NCBI GenBank assembly: GCA_031655335.1
Contig: CP134226.1
Location: 1,798,001-1,862,000, forward strand
Source: Thalassospiraceae bacterium LMO-SO8
GTDB lineage: Bacteria; Pseudomonadota; Alphaproteobacteria; Rhodospirillales; Casp-alpha2
Direction of reading: 5' to 3'
DNA: 64,000 nucleotides
Shown: positions 51,134 to 58,335 of the stretch, piece by piece
Position numbering within the stretch: position 1 is the first letter of the stretch
Layout of the letters: every line of letters starts with the position of its first letter
Notes under the pieces: generated by a model
Database searches by the model: none
Told to the model about the DNA's origin: nothing
What the model saw: only the letters and a program-made list of their open reading frames with translations
Position numbers and translations under genes: made by a program

Positions 51134-51940
51134 TCAATCAGTTCCTCGATCAAGTGGCGGTATTGGGCGGCCAACGCGGCAATTGCCGTATCTTAGCAAC
51201 GATGAAGCCCAACACCTTTCAGCCGCTCGTGGCCCGTGTTTGGCCGCAATTTGCCGGCAGATTTCTTCATCCTCGGCTACTTGTTCCTCACACTTTCGCT
51301 TTCGCTCTTCGTCTTCAGACGTATCGCTTTTAAGCGGCAAGGTAAGCCCAAGGATACCAAGAAGAGCGCCAACGGCAGAGGAAATTTCTGGAAGCACCGG
51401 AATTAGAGGCGCCGCTATCGCTGCGGCGACTTGTTTGTCTCCCGTCTCTGGAATCGCGCCGTTCTCAGGGGGCGGATTTGGCTTCGATGGGCCAGTTGCC
51501 GATGCTGAGGCCGACGTCTTAGGTGTTAACGACGCCAACTGAAAGGAATTGTCGGCATTGTTCGTTTTCGGTGCTGAGTTGCTGGTTGTGGCACGTTTCA
51601 TGCCGAGGGGGTTGGTGCCCATGGCGTGTGTGGATTGAGTCAGGCCTGTTTTTCCGTTCGCGGTTAGGGCTGCTTGACGGTCCTTCTCGGCCAAGACGGC
51701 GCCCAAAGTCGCGGCGGTCTCCCCATCGGGTTTCATGATGCCGTCTTTTTGAAGATTGTATTGCTCCTGGAACCTCTCGATCCCTTTGAACAAGGGTTCG
51801 TCGGGAAATTCCGTCATCCCATAAGAAGGCGTTTCGAAAAAGCCGATCTTCTTCAAGGCTTTCTTGATGCGCAGAGTGTCGTCCAGGTCCGCGTTGTAGT
51901 CGCGGCCCAGGGTGGCGTTCAGTTTGAAGGGGGAAATCAC
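51134..51940 (-). CDS. effector-like protein: peptidoglycan-binding-like N-terminus and Cys-containing C-terminus
   Basis: A 268-residue protein. Residues 1-85 match the domain of the frameshifted gene at 6813-7171 (RDYNADLDDTLRIKKALKKI, FPDEPLFKGIERFQE, LQKDGIMKPDGET). A Ser/Thr/Pro-rich linker follows, then a hydrophobic Ala/Leu stretch (VAAAIAAPLIPVLPEI, AVGALLGILGLTLPL) that may cross or insert into a membrane. The C-terminus has four Cys (CEEQVAEDEEIC, ERCWASSLLRYGNC) ending VGRPIPPLDRG, a tail common in variable proteobacterial proteins. No signal peptide. Downstream genes overlap or abut. Confidence 0.7.
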   Translation of the reverse strand: MISPFKLNATLGRDYNADLDDTLRIKKALKKIGFFETPSYGMTEFPDEPLFKGIERFQEQYNLQKDGIMKPDGETAATLGAVLAEKDRQAALTANGKTGLTQSTHAMGTNPLGMKRATTSNSAPKTNNADNSFQLASLTPKTSASASATGPSKPNPPPENGAIPETGDKQVAAAIAAPLIPVLPEISSAVGALLGILGLTLPLKSDTSEDEERKRKCEEQVAEDEEICRQIAAKHGPRAAERCWASSLLRYGNCRVGRPIPPLDRGTD

Positions 51941-52211
51941 GTTCCGTCTCCTTGCGAAATGGTGGGGCGCATTTCGACGGGGCGAAGCGGTTTGCCTGAC
52001 GCTGTTCGAAACGCGCGCGAATTCCTTGTCGGACGGCGTGATTGCCGTTCGGACGGGGGCTCATTGCGGGTTTTCGCAAGCGTTGTCCGCTGGTTTGCGT
52101 CGTTGTCTCAGGTTGTCCGAACCGTCAGAAAAGGCCGGGCCTAGGTGACGCGGCGGCGGGCGCACCGGAAACCAAGGTAATGGTTAATTTTTCATATATA
52201 CCGATAATAAG

Positions 52212-52219
52212 ATAATATA
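52212..52219. repeat. target-site duplication, left
   Basis: ATAATATA, repeated at 54458-54465, flanking the insertion sequence. Eight bases is the duplication size of IS1595-family elements. Confidence 0.9.
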
Positions 52220-52242
52220 CCTAATTATATACTTGACTGAAC
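52220..52242 (+). repeat. left terminal inverted repeat of the IS1595 element
   Basis: Begins CCTAATTATATACTTGACTG and is the exact complement of 54435-54457. Confidence 0.9.
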
Positions 52243-52252
52243 GAGCGATTCG

Positions 52253-52456
52253 ATGAAAAAGGACCAGCGACAGGCCGGCGCTAGCTTCGAGGAAATCCGA
52301 GAAGCGGTAGAAGACGTTTTGTTAGATGACGACGCTCTGAATCTTACAGCCGAAGACGCCAAAAGATTAACGGTTAAGGTTGTCCGTCGCCTTGAGGCGC
52401 GATCAGTGCGAATACGTGCCCAGCGAAGACCGCTAAGTCAGTGGCCAGTTCTCTGA
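52253..52456 (+). CDS. small helical protein in the IS passenger region
   Basis: A 67-residue frame (MKKDQRQAGASFEEIREAVE..., then LTAEDAKRLTVKVVRRLEAR) starting 10 bases inside the left inverted repeat. The first 50 residues look like a genuine charged helical protein; the last 18 overlap the end of the HEPN gene on the other strand. An antitoxin-like role is possible but unsupported. Confidence 0.4.
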   Translation: MKKDQRQAGASFEEIREAVEDVLLDDDALNLTAEDAKRLTVKVVRRLEARSVRIRAQRRPLSQWPVL

Positions 52457-52925
52457 ACTGGTCTGTTGCTGCATTGATCTGACTATAAGTGAGCGGTTTG
52501 GATTTCATCTTCGCTAGAGATTTATCCGCGTTTAAAGGGTCGTACTGGCTAAGGTCCCAAGGCTGCGGTTTTAGCCAGAATTTCCAACCCGTCGCTGTCA
52601 ATTCTTCGTCAACAGTGAAGTGAGCAATTCGATTCCGTAGGCCCGACGCGTCTCTGATGCGATCAGATAGAAGTTTCCATTCGTCGCGCATGTCGTCGCG
52701 ATCATGAGTAGCGAAAAGAAACCGCGCAGCGATATCTAGAAGTTGCAGTCGAGTTGAATGATTTTTGATGTGGTAGAATACGCCGGATGCGCCAAGACCA
52801 TTATGCGACACAAGGAAGTGGGCGAACAAGTGCCCGCATTCTCGTTCCACGTTTTGCCAAATTATAATGGCGCCCCCGATTGCTTCGTAGAACTCTTCCT
52901 CTGTCGATTCATTGGGATCAGACAT
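52374..52925 (-). CDS. HEPN-motif protein carried by the IS element
   Basis: A 183-residue helical cytosolic protein. GLRNRIAHFT contains RNRIAH, the R-X4-H motif of HEPN ribonucleases, within a helix pattern (LLSDRIRDASGLRNRIAHF) like that of HEPN domains in toxin and abortive-infection proteins. The start ATG (52925) shares bases with the ATG of the divergent 46-residue frame. Function untested; an RNase toxin is a guess from the motif. Confidence 0.6.
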   Translation of the reverse strand: MSDPNESTEEEFYEAIGGAIIIWQNVERECGHLFAHFLVSHNGLGASGVFYHIKNHSTRLQLLDIAARFLFATHDRDDMRDEWKLLSDRIRDASGLRNRIAHFTVDEELTATGWKFWLKPQPWDLSQYDPLNADKSLAKMKSKPLTYSQINAATDQFRELATDLAVFAGHVFALIAPQGDGQP

Positions 52926-53064
52926 GTCAGACACCACCAAAGATCAGAAAGACGAACTCACCGAGGAAGAAGCGGCTGCGAAGCGCGACGAGGTATTGAA
53001 GCGCATGCTGAACACGCCGCCGAAGCCGAGGAAGCTGAGGGAAAAGGATGACAGAGCCAGTTAG
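52924..53064 (+). CDS. 46-residue charged protein in the IS passenger region
   Basis: Encodes MSDTTKDQKDELTEEEAAAK and KRMLNTPPKPRKLRE. The EEEAAAKRDEVLKRMLNTPPKP pattern looks like a real short protein, similar to small frames common near mobile genes. The ATG lies in the palindrome ACATGT, which also holds the ATG of the HEPN gene on the other strand. Confidence 0.45.
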   Translation: MSDTTKDQKDELTEEEAAAKRDEVLKRMLNTPPKPRKLREKDDRAS

Positions 53065-53384
53065 TGCGTCCGGGGTACAACAATTTCCGGGGATTCAATC
53101 ACTATATACCGTTTCGCTAATTCCTCTGGGGCGCGGCCATCAAAGACAGATTTGGGCACTGGGTCGGATACAACAAACTCCGGATCGCCCTCGCCGCGCT
53201 CATGAGGGATTGTCTTCAGGCTTACTATTCGCGCTGGCTTACTCACTCCTTTTCCTTGGAGGTCGAGCCATTCTGGCACGAGCCAAAAATAGTCTCCGTG
53301 CTCGATTACATCGACTGTGTGAACGGCGCCGCCCTTTCCGTCATCGTTCTCACTAATGATGACCATCGCTGTGTAGATTTTCAT
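53061..53384 (-). CDS. hypothetical protein in the IS passenger region
   Basis: A 107-residue protein (MKIYTAMVIISENDDGKGGA, then FWLVPEWLDLQGKGVSKPAR and FVVSDPVPKSVFDG) of alpha/beta type, cytosolic. GGAG lies 7 nt before the ATG at 53384. It reads like a conserved accessory gene of mobile elements, but I cannot name a family. Confidence 0.6.
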   Translation of the reverse strand: MKIYTAMVIISENDDGKGGAVHTVDVIEHGDYFWLVPEWLDLQGKGVSKPARIVSLKTIPHERGEGDPEFVVSDPVPKSVFDGRAPEELAKRYIVIESPEIVVPRTH

Positions 53385-53452
53385 ATTCACGCTCCATCCC
53401 CTCGCGTATTACGCGAAGCATAGCGCGAAACTCGGATCGAGTCTTTTCGGGT

Positions 53453-54394
53453 TTAGACGTACGCCCGCTGAGCAGTCCGCCGATATGTCAGGCGCTTACC
53501 TTCGATGCCCTTGAGGGCAACGTCACGGCGCTCCGAATCGGTGATTTCGCGGTTGTTGTAACGGAAGTCGAATTCGTCCAGATAGCGCTGTAGGTGCTTC
53601 TCGCGGCAATGCTGGTAGACGCCGCGCATGCCGCGCTTGAAGACGGAAAAGAAGTTCTCAACGCGGTTCGTGGTCACGCCGTCCTTGCGGACGTACTCGT
53701 GACGGGAGTGGTTCACGGTCTTGTGGGCTTTGAACTCGTCCCCGATCTTCACGTACATGGGCGCTTCGTCGGTATGCAGTTCGGTCGCACGGTCCACGTT
53801 CGTGACGAGGATTTCGCGGATGGTCGCCGTGTTGGCGCGATTGACCGCGAACGAGCGGGACTTGCCGCCGGAGACGAGAGAGACAACGGGCACCCTTTGC
53901 GCGGCCTTACCCGATTTGAGGAAGGGCGTGCCGTCCGTTTTCAGGGTGCGCTTCTTATCGCGCTTGCCGATGTAGGTTTCGTCGGCCTCGACAAACTTGC
54001 CATCCCCGCCCATGGGTCCGGGGTTATCGTCGCGCATGGACTCGCGGATGCGGTGAAGCATGAACCACGCGGACTTGTAGGTGATGCCCAGCATGCGGTG
54101 AAGCTGGTGGGCCGACATGCCTTTCTTGGACGCGCAAACCAGATGGGTCGCCAGGAGCCACTTATGCAAAGGGATCTTGGAGCGCTCATAGACCGTGCCG
54201 ACGCGGACCGTGAACTTCTCGCGGCACGAACCACAGTGATACCAGCCAGGCCCCATGGACTTCCCGCCCAGGGCCTTCACGGTCGAGGTGAAGCCGCAGG
54301 AAGGGCATACCGGACCATCGGGCCAACGAATGGCCTCAAGATGCTCACGGGCTTTGTCTTCATTGGTGAAGATGGGGTTCGTTAAGTCGCTCAT
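53453..54394 (-). CDS. IS1595 family (ISXO2-like) transposase
   Basis: A 313-residue transposase. N-terminal zinc ribbon (CPSCGFTSTVKALGG, YHCGSCREKFTVRVGTVYE), a helical linker with KKGMSAHQLHRMLGITYKSAWFML (read in parts), then the DDE/ISXO2 domain: VEADETYIGKRDKK (first Asp), TELHTDEAPMY (second Asp) and TNRVENFFSVFKRGMRGVYQ (Asn/Glu box). AAGGAG lies 8 nt before ATG 54394. It should mobilise the element bounded at 52220 and 54457. Confidence 0.93.
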   Translation of the reverse strand: MSDLTNPIFTNEDKAREHLEAIRWPDGPVCPSCGFTSTVKALGGKSMGPGWYHCGSCREKFTVRVGTVYERSKIPLHKWLLATHLVCASKKGMSAHQLHRMLGITYKSAWFMLHRIRESMRDDNPGPMGGDGKFVEADETYIGKRDKKRTLKTDGTPFLKSGKAAQRVPVVSLVSGGKSRSFAVNRANTATIREILVTNVDRATELHTDEAPMYVKIGDEFKAHKTVNHSRHEYVRKDGVTTNRVENFFSVFKRGMRGVYQHCREKHLQRYLDEFDFRYNNREITDSERRDVALKGIEGKRLTYRRTAQRAYV

Positions 54395-54434
54395 GGGTCT
54401 ATCTCCTTGACCCATTTGTACTAAATCAAACCCT

Positions 54435-54457
54435 GTTCAGTCAAGTATATAATTAGG
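54435..54457 (-). repeat. right terminal inverted repeat of the IS1595 element
   Basis: Exact complement of 52220-52242; the element ends with AATTAGG at 54457. Confidence 0.9.
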
Positions 54458-54465
54458 ATAATATA
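54458..54465. repeat. target-site duplication, right
   Basis: ATAATATA, identical to 52212-52219. Confidence 0.9.
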
Positions 54466-54523
54466 CCTATCACAAAGAGTCAAATCAGAAATTCAATCTG
54501 CAAATAGCGTTCCGATCAAAGCC

Positions 54524-54552
54524 TTGCCTTAACGGGTTGCAAAGCGTAGGTT
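54524..54552 (+). promoter_or_regulatory. promoter of tRNA-Arg
   Basis: TTGCCT (54524-54529), 17-bp spacer, TAGGTT (54547-54552), 11 bases before the mature tRNA 5' end. It differs from the promoter in front of the tRNA fragment at 49863. Confidence 0.5.
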
Positions 54553-54563
54553 TCCGCCGCGCA

Positions 54564-54640
<77 letters not shown>

Positions 54641-54903
54641 TTTCCTTCAATGACTTAGGCCTTGTTCGCCCAATCGCCTTTCGTTCTCCGGAAGCAATAC
54701 GGAAGCATTGTGGCGATATTTTTTTGTCCGGTGACACGCCTGAGGCCGAATAACTCTCGCCTGCCAAGGCGAGGAGCGCTCGTTATTGCCCCATCTCAGA
54801 GCTCGGATAGAGGGCATAAGCATCTGAAAGCATCATCCCCATAGAGGCTCAAACGATGATGCACTAACATTCAAACTGGGCAGTCATTGGGGGCTGGTTG
54901 TTG
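54641..54903. other. spacer at the tRNA/island junction, no gene seen
   Basis: No convincing open frame. It contains a short hairpin (CTCGCCT...AGGCGAG, 54755-54772) and a near-repeat GGAAGCAATAC/GGAAGCATT close to the tRNA end. Any attachment core would be at 54603-54640, but its partner is not in the window. Confidence 0.5.
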
Positions 54904-55233
54904 ATGAAAGGGCTCATGTTGCTATACGCATTTGCAGAAATTCCACGATTTGTCTGGAACGATGCGGCAAAACTTCCGCAGGAGCTCAAACGTGCGAACG
55001 GCAATAATATCGAACGGGTCCGAAAGCCCCTATCTTATCTGCTACATGGCCCGGGAGACTTTCCCCAGCAACTGAATGACGTCCTGTATATCCCGGCCCG
55101 TGAGCTGAGATATTTTGGGCGTTTCTGCGCTCAGAAACTCTTTGTTTCAATCCGACCGATTGAGTGCCCGCCGATGACCAACAGGATGGTCAAGGTTCTC
55201 CAGTATTTCGGGTTTGATGTGAGGACCAACTAA
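54904..55233 (+). CDS. hypothetical protein upstream of the thermonuclease gene
   Basis: A 109-residue protein (MKGLMLLYAFAEIPRFVWND..., FPQQLNDVLYIPARELRYFG, CPPMTNRMVKVLQYFGFD). No signal peptide. Family not recognised. The stop is 1 base from the start of the nuclease gene, so they are co-transcribed. Codon use is far less GC-biased than in the host genes. Confidence 0.55.
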   Translation: MKGLMLLYAFAEIPRFVWNDAAKLPQELKRANGNNIERVRKPLSYLLHGPGDFPQQLNDVLYIPARELRYFGRFCAQKLFVSIRPIECPPMTNRMVKVLQYFGFDVRTN

Positions 55234-55234
55234 G

Positions 55235-55933
55235 ATGCGTCATCTCCGGAGTGCTCGGGTTTCCCTTCTGGCATTGGTGCTTTCGGTTGCCACGTGTTTC
55301 GGGGTGGCCGCCGGGGAGTTCACCGGCATCCCTATCGTAGTTGACGGTGACACAATTCGATTTGGCGACACGAGGGTACGAATCTACGGCATTGATGCTC
55401 CGGAATCCGGTCAGCAGTGTTGGGTTGAGGATGCGCCTGTCAACTGCGGCCTCCGAGCTCGATCTGCTCTCGAGAAGTTCATCTCGGACAATTATGTACG
55501 GTGTTACATGATCGAAACGGATCGGTATGGCAGATGGATTGCCAGATGCCTGAAGAGCGATGAAGACATTGGTGCGTGGATGGTGCGTGAGGGCCATGCG
55601 GTAGCATATCAGAAGTACGCCGACGATTACGTCGCAGAAGAACGCAAGGCTCGGCAAGAGAGGCTAGGCCTATGGGAAGGTGAATTTGTTATGCCTTGGG
55701 ATTGGCGACGTGGCAAACGGCTCGACATGTCTGCATCGCGGGTAAATCAGGATGCTGGGGCTGCAAAGCCTTGCTCCATCAAGGGGAACATTAGTGGTAG
55801 TGGCGAGAAAATCTATCACACGACGGCCAGCCCCTGGTATGCGCGCACAAAAATCAATGAAGGCAAGGGTGAAAGGTGGTTCTGTTCGGAAGAAGAGGCA
55901 GTTCAGGCAGGCTGGCGGGCCCCAAATTTCTGA
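55235..55933 (+). CDS. secreted thermonuclease (SNase/TNase)-like protein with C-terminal sunset-type domain
   Basis: A 232-residue protein: signal peptide (VSLLALVLSVATCFGVAAG), then the OB-fold nuclease with VVDGDTIRFGDTRVRIYGID (Asp metal ligand, Arg), APESGQQC, ALEKFI and YGRWIARC, WMVREGHAVAYQKYADDY. The C-terminus (CSIKGNISGSGEKIYHTTAS, GERWFCSEEEAVQAGWR) is the short module often joined to TNase domains. Likely a periplasmic Ca-dependent nuclease. It could cut incoming DNA, which would suit the defence-like surroundings (inference). Confidence 0.87.
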   Translation: MRHLRSARVSLLALVLSVATCFGVAAGEFTGIPIVVDGDTIRFGDTRVRIYGIDAPESGQQCWVEDAPVNCGLRARSALEKFISDNYVRCYMIETDRYGRWIARCLKSDEDIGAWMVREGHAVAYQKYADDYVAEERKARQERLGLWEGEFVMPWDWRRGKRLDMSASRVNQDAGAAKPCSIKGNISGSGEKIYHTTASPWYARTKINEGKGERWFCSEEEAVQAGWRAPNF

Positions 55934-55969
55934 CTCTAGTGAGGCTGCGGAAAGGACAACCGGTATCTG

Positions 55970-55998
55970 TTGATCGTCAAAGCTTCTACCACTAGGGT
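55970..55998 (+). promoter_or_regulatory. predicted promoter of the five-gene membrane operon
   Basis: TTGATC (55970-55975), 17-bp spacer, TAGGGT (55993-55998), followed by GAGGGG (56011-56016) and the TTG start at 56025. It separates this operon from the nuclease gene. Confidence 0.4.
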
Positions 55999-56024
55999 TT
56001 GATCTTGTTTGAGGGGCGGATCCA

Positions 56025-57500
56025 TTGAAAAGCGCACTTGGAAGACTTCGCGAAATTGCGTCGGGGAATCGGTCTGACGAGATTCCGAGCCTATTAGATT
56101 TTCCGTCGCTCGACGTCGACAAACTGTCGTCCTCAATGCAGTTGGAGGAGCAAGGCGAAGAACAGGGCAGGGCGGGGAAGCCACTTGCCGGTGCCTCCGC
56201 TTTAGATCCAGTTGAACTCCAGATCATTGACCGGGTCGTTGAACATCAACGGGACGCGCACGAGCAACTGAATGGTCAGCTTGGTATCTGTACTGAGCGT
56301 TTGCGACGGCTGCATGTCGACTCGTTGGTGACGAGCGTTAAGGCTGAAACCAGAGCGACTGTAACCGATTTTGAGCAGGAAGCGCGCAACGGCGAAAACA
56401 CACTCTACCAGCTTCGACGAGAACTGATTGAGGCGACCGATGCGCTTGAAGCATTCAAGACCAGACACTCAATTGACCGGCCTGCGCACCAGCGACCTAA
56501 TATCTGGGTAACGGGATTCATTCTAATTGCGGTTTTTCTCGTGGAAACCCTAGCGAATGCAGGCCTGATCGGTGCCGCCCATGAATCGGGTTACATCGGC
56601 GCCTATACACTTGCGGTATCGCTATCTTTTATCAACGTGATCACCGGATGGTCGGCAGGAATATTCGGACTTAGATTTGCCCATCACTCCCGACCGCTAC
56701 AAAAACTTTGGGGAGTTTTGTTAGTCCTTACTTACTTGGTCTCGGTTGCCTGGTTCAATCTGTACGTTGCTCACGTACGAGATGCCATGCAGTCGTCCGT
56801 ACTGGACGATGCCCTCAGGATGGTTTGGAAGAAGACTTTCGAAGTCTCGCTCGATTTTCATGACTACCAGGCGCCACTGATGCTGATTATCGGTGTCGTG
56901 TTCAGTCTTGTCGCTTTCTACAAGGGCTTCAAGAACGATGACCCGTTTCCGGACTATGGCCGCCAGTCGCGCTTGAGAGACCAAACTGAGGCGAGATACG
57001 CGGACACTTTCGCGGAGATCGGTGATCACCTGCAAAGTCAACGTGATGACGTTAAGGACGCTCTAAAAAATGTCTCAGCAGAGCTCGGTTTCCGACGTCA
57101 GGATTATTTCTCGATAACCGCAACCATTAACCGTCTCCTTGGCAAGTACCAAGCCTATGAAAGATCCCTCGAGCACTCTGCCCGACGACTCCTGAGCGTT
57201 TATCGGGAAGCTAATAGGAAATCACGTAAAAAGGGCGAGCCAAGACATTTCAAACGCGATTTTGTTCTGGAACGTCTGCCCACGGAAGAGCCTTCGACAG
57301 ACGAGATATTTCCCAAAGAAAAGGTCGAACGAATGATCGAGGAAACGCAGACGCTCATCGAGCGATCCATAGAGGAAGTTGATGAGGCCCACCAGCGGGC
57401 GTTCAAACGCTACGGACTTATCTCGCAGCTACTTAGCAAGGAGAAACTGGAGGAAATCGCGTCGTCCGAACTACCAATGTCGGGAGGAAATGTTGGCTAA
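56025..57500 (+). CDS. operon gene 1: coiled-coil protein with four central membrane segments
   Basis: A 491-residue protein. Residues 60-150 form a charged helix/coiled coil; membrane segments lie at about 161-181, 191-213, 228-248 and 282-299; residues 315-480 form a second long helical region (VERMIEETQTLIERSIEEVD). Both coils should face the same side, probably the cytoplasm. No enzyme motif is visible and I recognise no family. The start is TTG with GAGGGG 8 nt upstream. Gene 2 starts inside its last codons (11-base overlap). Confidence 0.75.
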   Translation: MKSALGRLREIASGNRSDEIPSLLDFPSLDVDKLSSSMQLEEQGEEQGRAGKPLAGASALDPVELQIIDRVVEHQRDAHEQLNGQLGICTERLRRLHVDSLVTSVKAETRATVTDFEQEARNGENTLYQLRRELIEATDALEAFKTRHSIDRPAHQRPNIWVTGFILIAVFLVETLANAGLIGAAHESGYIGAYTLAVSLSFINVITGWSAGIFGLRFAHHSRPLQKLWGVLLVLTYLVSVAWFNLYVAHVRDAMQSSVLDDALRMVWKKTFEVSLDFHDYQAPLMLIIGVVFSLVAFYKGFKNDDPFPDYGRQSRLRDQTEARYADTFAEIGDHLQSQRDDVKDALKNVSAELGFRRQDYFSITATINRLLGKYQAYERSLEHSARRLLSVYREANRKSRKKGEPRHFKRDFVLERLPTEEPSTDEIFPKEKVERMIEETQTLIERSIEEVDEAHQRAFKRYGLISQLLSKEKLEEIASSELPMSGGNVG

Positions 57501-58332
57501 CAGGAAGTCCAGGCCATCGCTCGGTAGCCGGCGAGCCTCCGGCCCTGGGGTTGTGGGCAAGATATTGCTCGGCACCGGTGGTGTCGCGATTTTAGCGATT
57601 ATCGTAGTGCTTGTCGGATATGGGGTCCTCTCGGAAGGGCCTGTTGCCCTTCAGGACAACGGCTGCCCGGTCGACAGACCTCCGTCATCGAAGGTCGTGG
57701 TGCTGATTGACCAGACAGACACGTTTTCCGCTGTTCAGGCAGTCGATATTGAGAACCAGTTCAATGCGGTGAAGCAAAGCATTCCGAGGTACGGAGAACT
57801 GGTCATTTACACTATCAAGGAATCGTTACTAACACTTCCGGTCCCTGTCGCGAGAGCATGTAATCCAGGCAACGCACATGATGTTGACCGAATGACGGAG
57901 TCGATTGTTCGGGCGGAAAACACATGGCGCGAGAGCTTTGACGAGCCATTCCGAAGAGTTCTCACGAGCGTCCTTAACCCGTCTGAGGCTTCCGCGTCAC
58001 CAATCATTGAAACGATTCAGGCTGTAACTGTGGCCGAGTTTGGGCCGGTCAAACTTGATCAGGTGCCGAAAAGGCTCGTGCTGATCAGCGACCTGCTCCA
58101 GCATTCGAAAGCTATGTCGCACTACAGCGGGGATGTGGATTTTGTGAAATTCGAGAACAGTCCGGTCTATAGACGCTTAAAGACCGATCTGCGTGACGTG
58201 GCAGTAGAGATACTCTATCTGAACCGTACAACCAAAAGGGATCTGCAGACCGTAAAACATCGTGAGTTCTGGTACGGGCTTTTGGAGAACCAGAACGCTC
58301 GAATTGAACGCTTCTATTCCGTGAGTGGATAG
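57490..58332 (+). CDS. operon gene 2: single-TM protein with vWA-like extracytoplasmic domain
   Basis: A 280-residue protein. A basic N-terminus, one membrane segment (KILLGTGGVAILAIIVVLVG) and a periplasmic part from about residue 55 that opens SSKVVVLIDQTDTFSAVQ, the position and hydrophobic pattern of a von Willebrand A first strand with a changed MIDAS (DQTD instead of DXSXS). Later strands RLVLISDLLQHSK and DVAVEILYLN support a Rossmann-like vWA fold. Two Cys lie in the periplasmic part (DNGCPVD, ARACNPG). ATG 57490 or TTG 57493. Confidence 0.72.
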   Translation: MLANRKSRPSLGSRRASGPGVVGKILLGTGGVAILAIIVVLVGYGVLSEGPVALQDNGCPVDRPPSSKVVVLIDQTDTFSAVQAVDIENQFNAVKQSIPRYGELVIYTIKESLLTLPVPVARACNPGNAHDVDRMTESIVRAENTWRESFDEPFRRVLTSVLNPSEASASPIIETIQAVTVAEFGPVKLDQVPKRLVLISDLLQHSKAMSHYSGDVDFVKFENSPVYRRLKTDLRDVAVEILYLNRTTKRDLQTVKHREFWYGLLENQNARIERFYSVSG

Positions 58333-58335
58333 CGC

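Larger units (their letters stand above)
52220..54457. mobile_element. IS1595 (ISXO2-like) family insertion sequence with passenger genes
   Basis: A 2238-bp element bounded by 23-bp perfect inverted repeats (52220-52242, 54435-54457) and an 8-bp direct repeat. It carries an ISXO2-type transposase on the minus strand and about 1.2 kb of extra genes: a HEPN-motif protein, a small conserved-looking protein and two small frames. Intact ends and transposase suggest it was recently active. It sits in the AT-rich region upstream of the effector-like gene at 51134-51940. Confidence 0.88.

Noticed and set aside
52170-52245. AT-rich tract as the missing fifth copy of the modular-family promoter box upstream of 51134-51940
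   Set aside because: With the IS removed, the tract is AT-rich and similar in flavour, but I could not align a -35/-10 pair with the 17-bp spacing of the other four sites.
52253-52925. A confirmed toxin-antitoxin pair in the IS element
   Set aside because: The two frames are convergent and overlap at their ends, unlike normal toxin-antitoxin operons, and the small frame has no recognisable DNA-binding fold.
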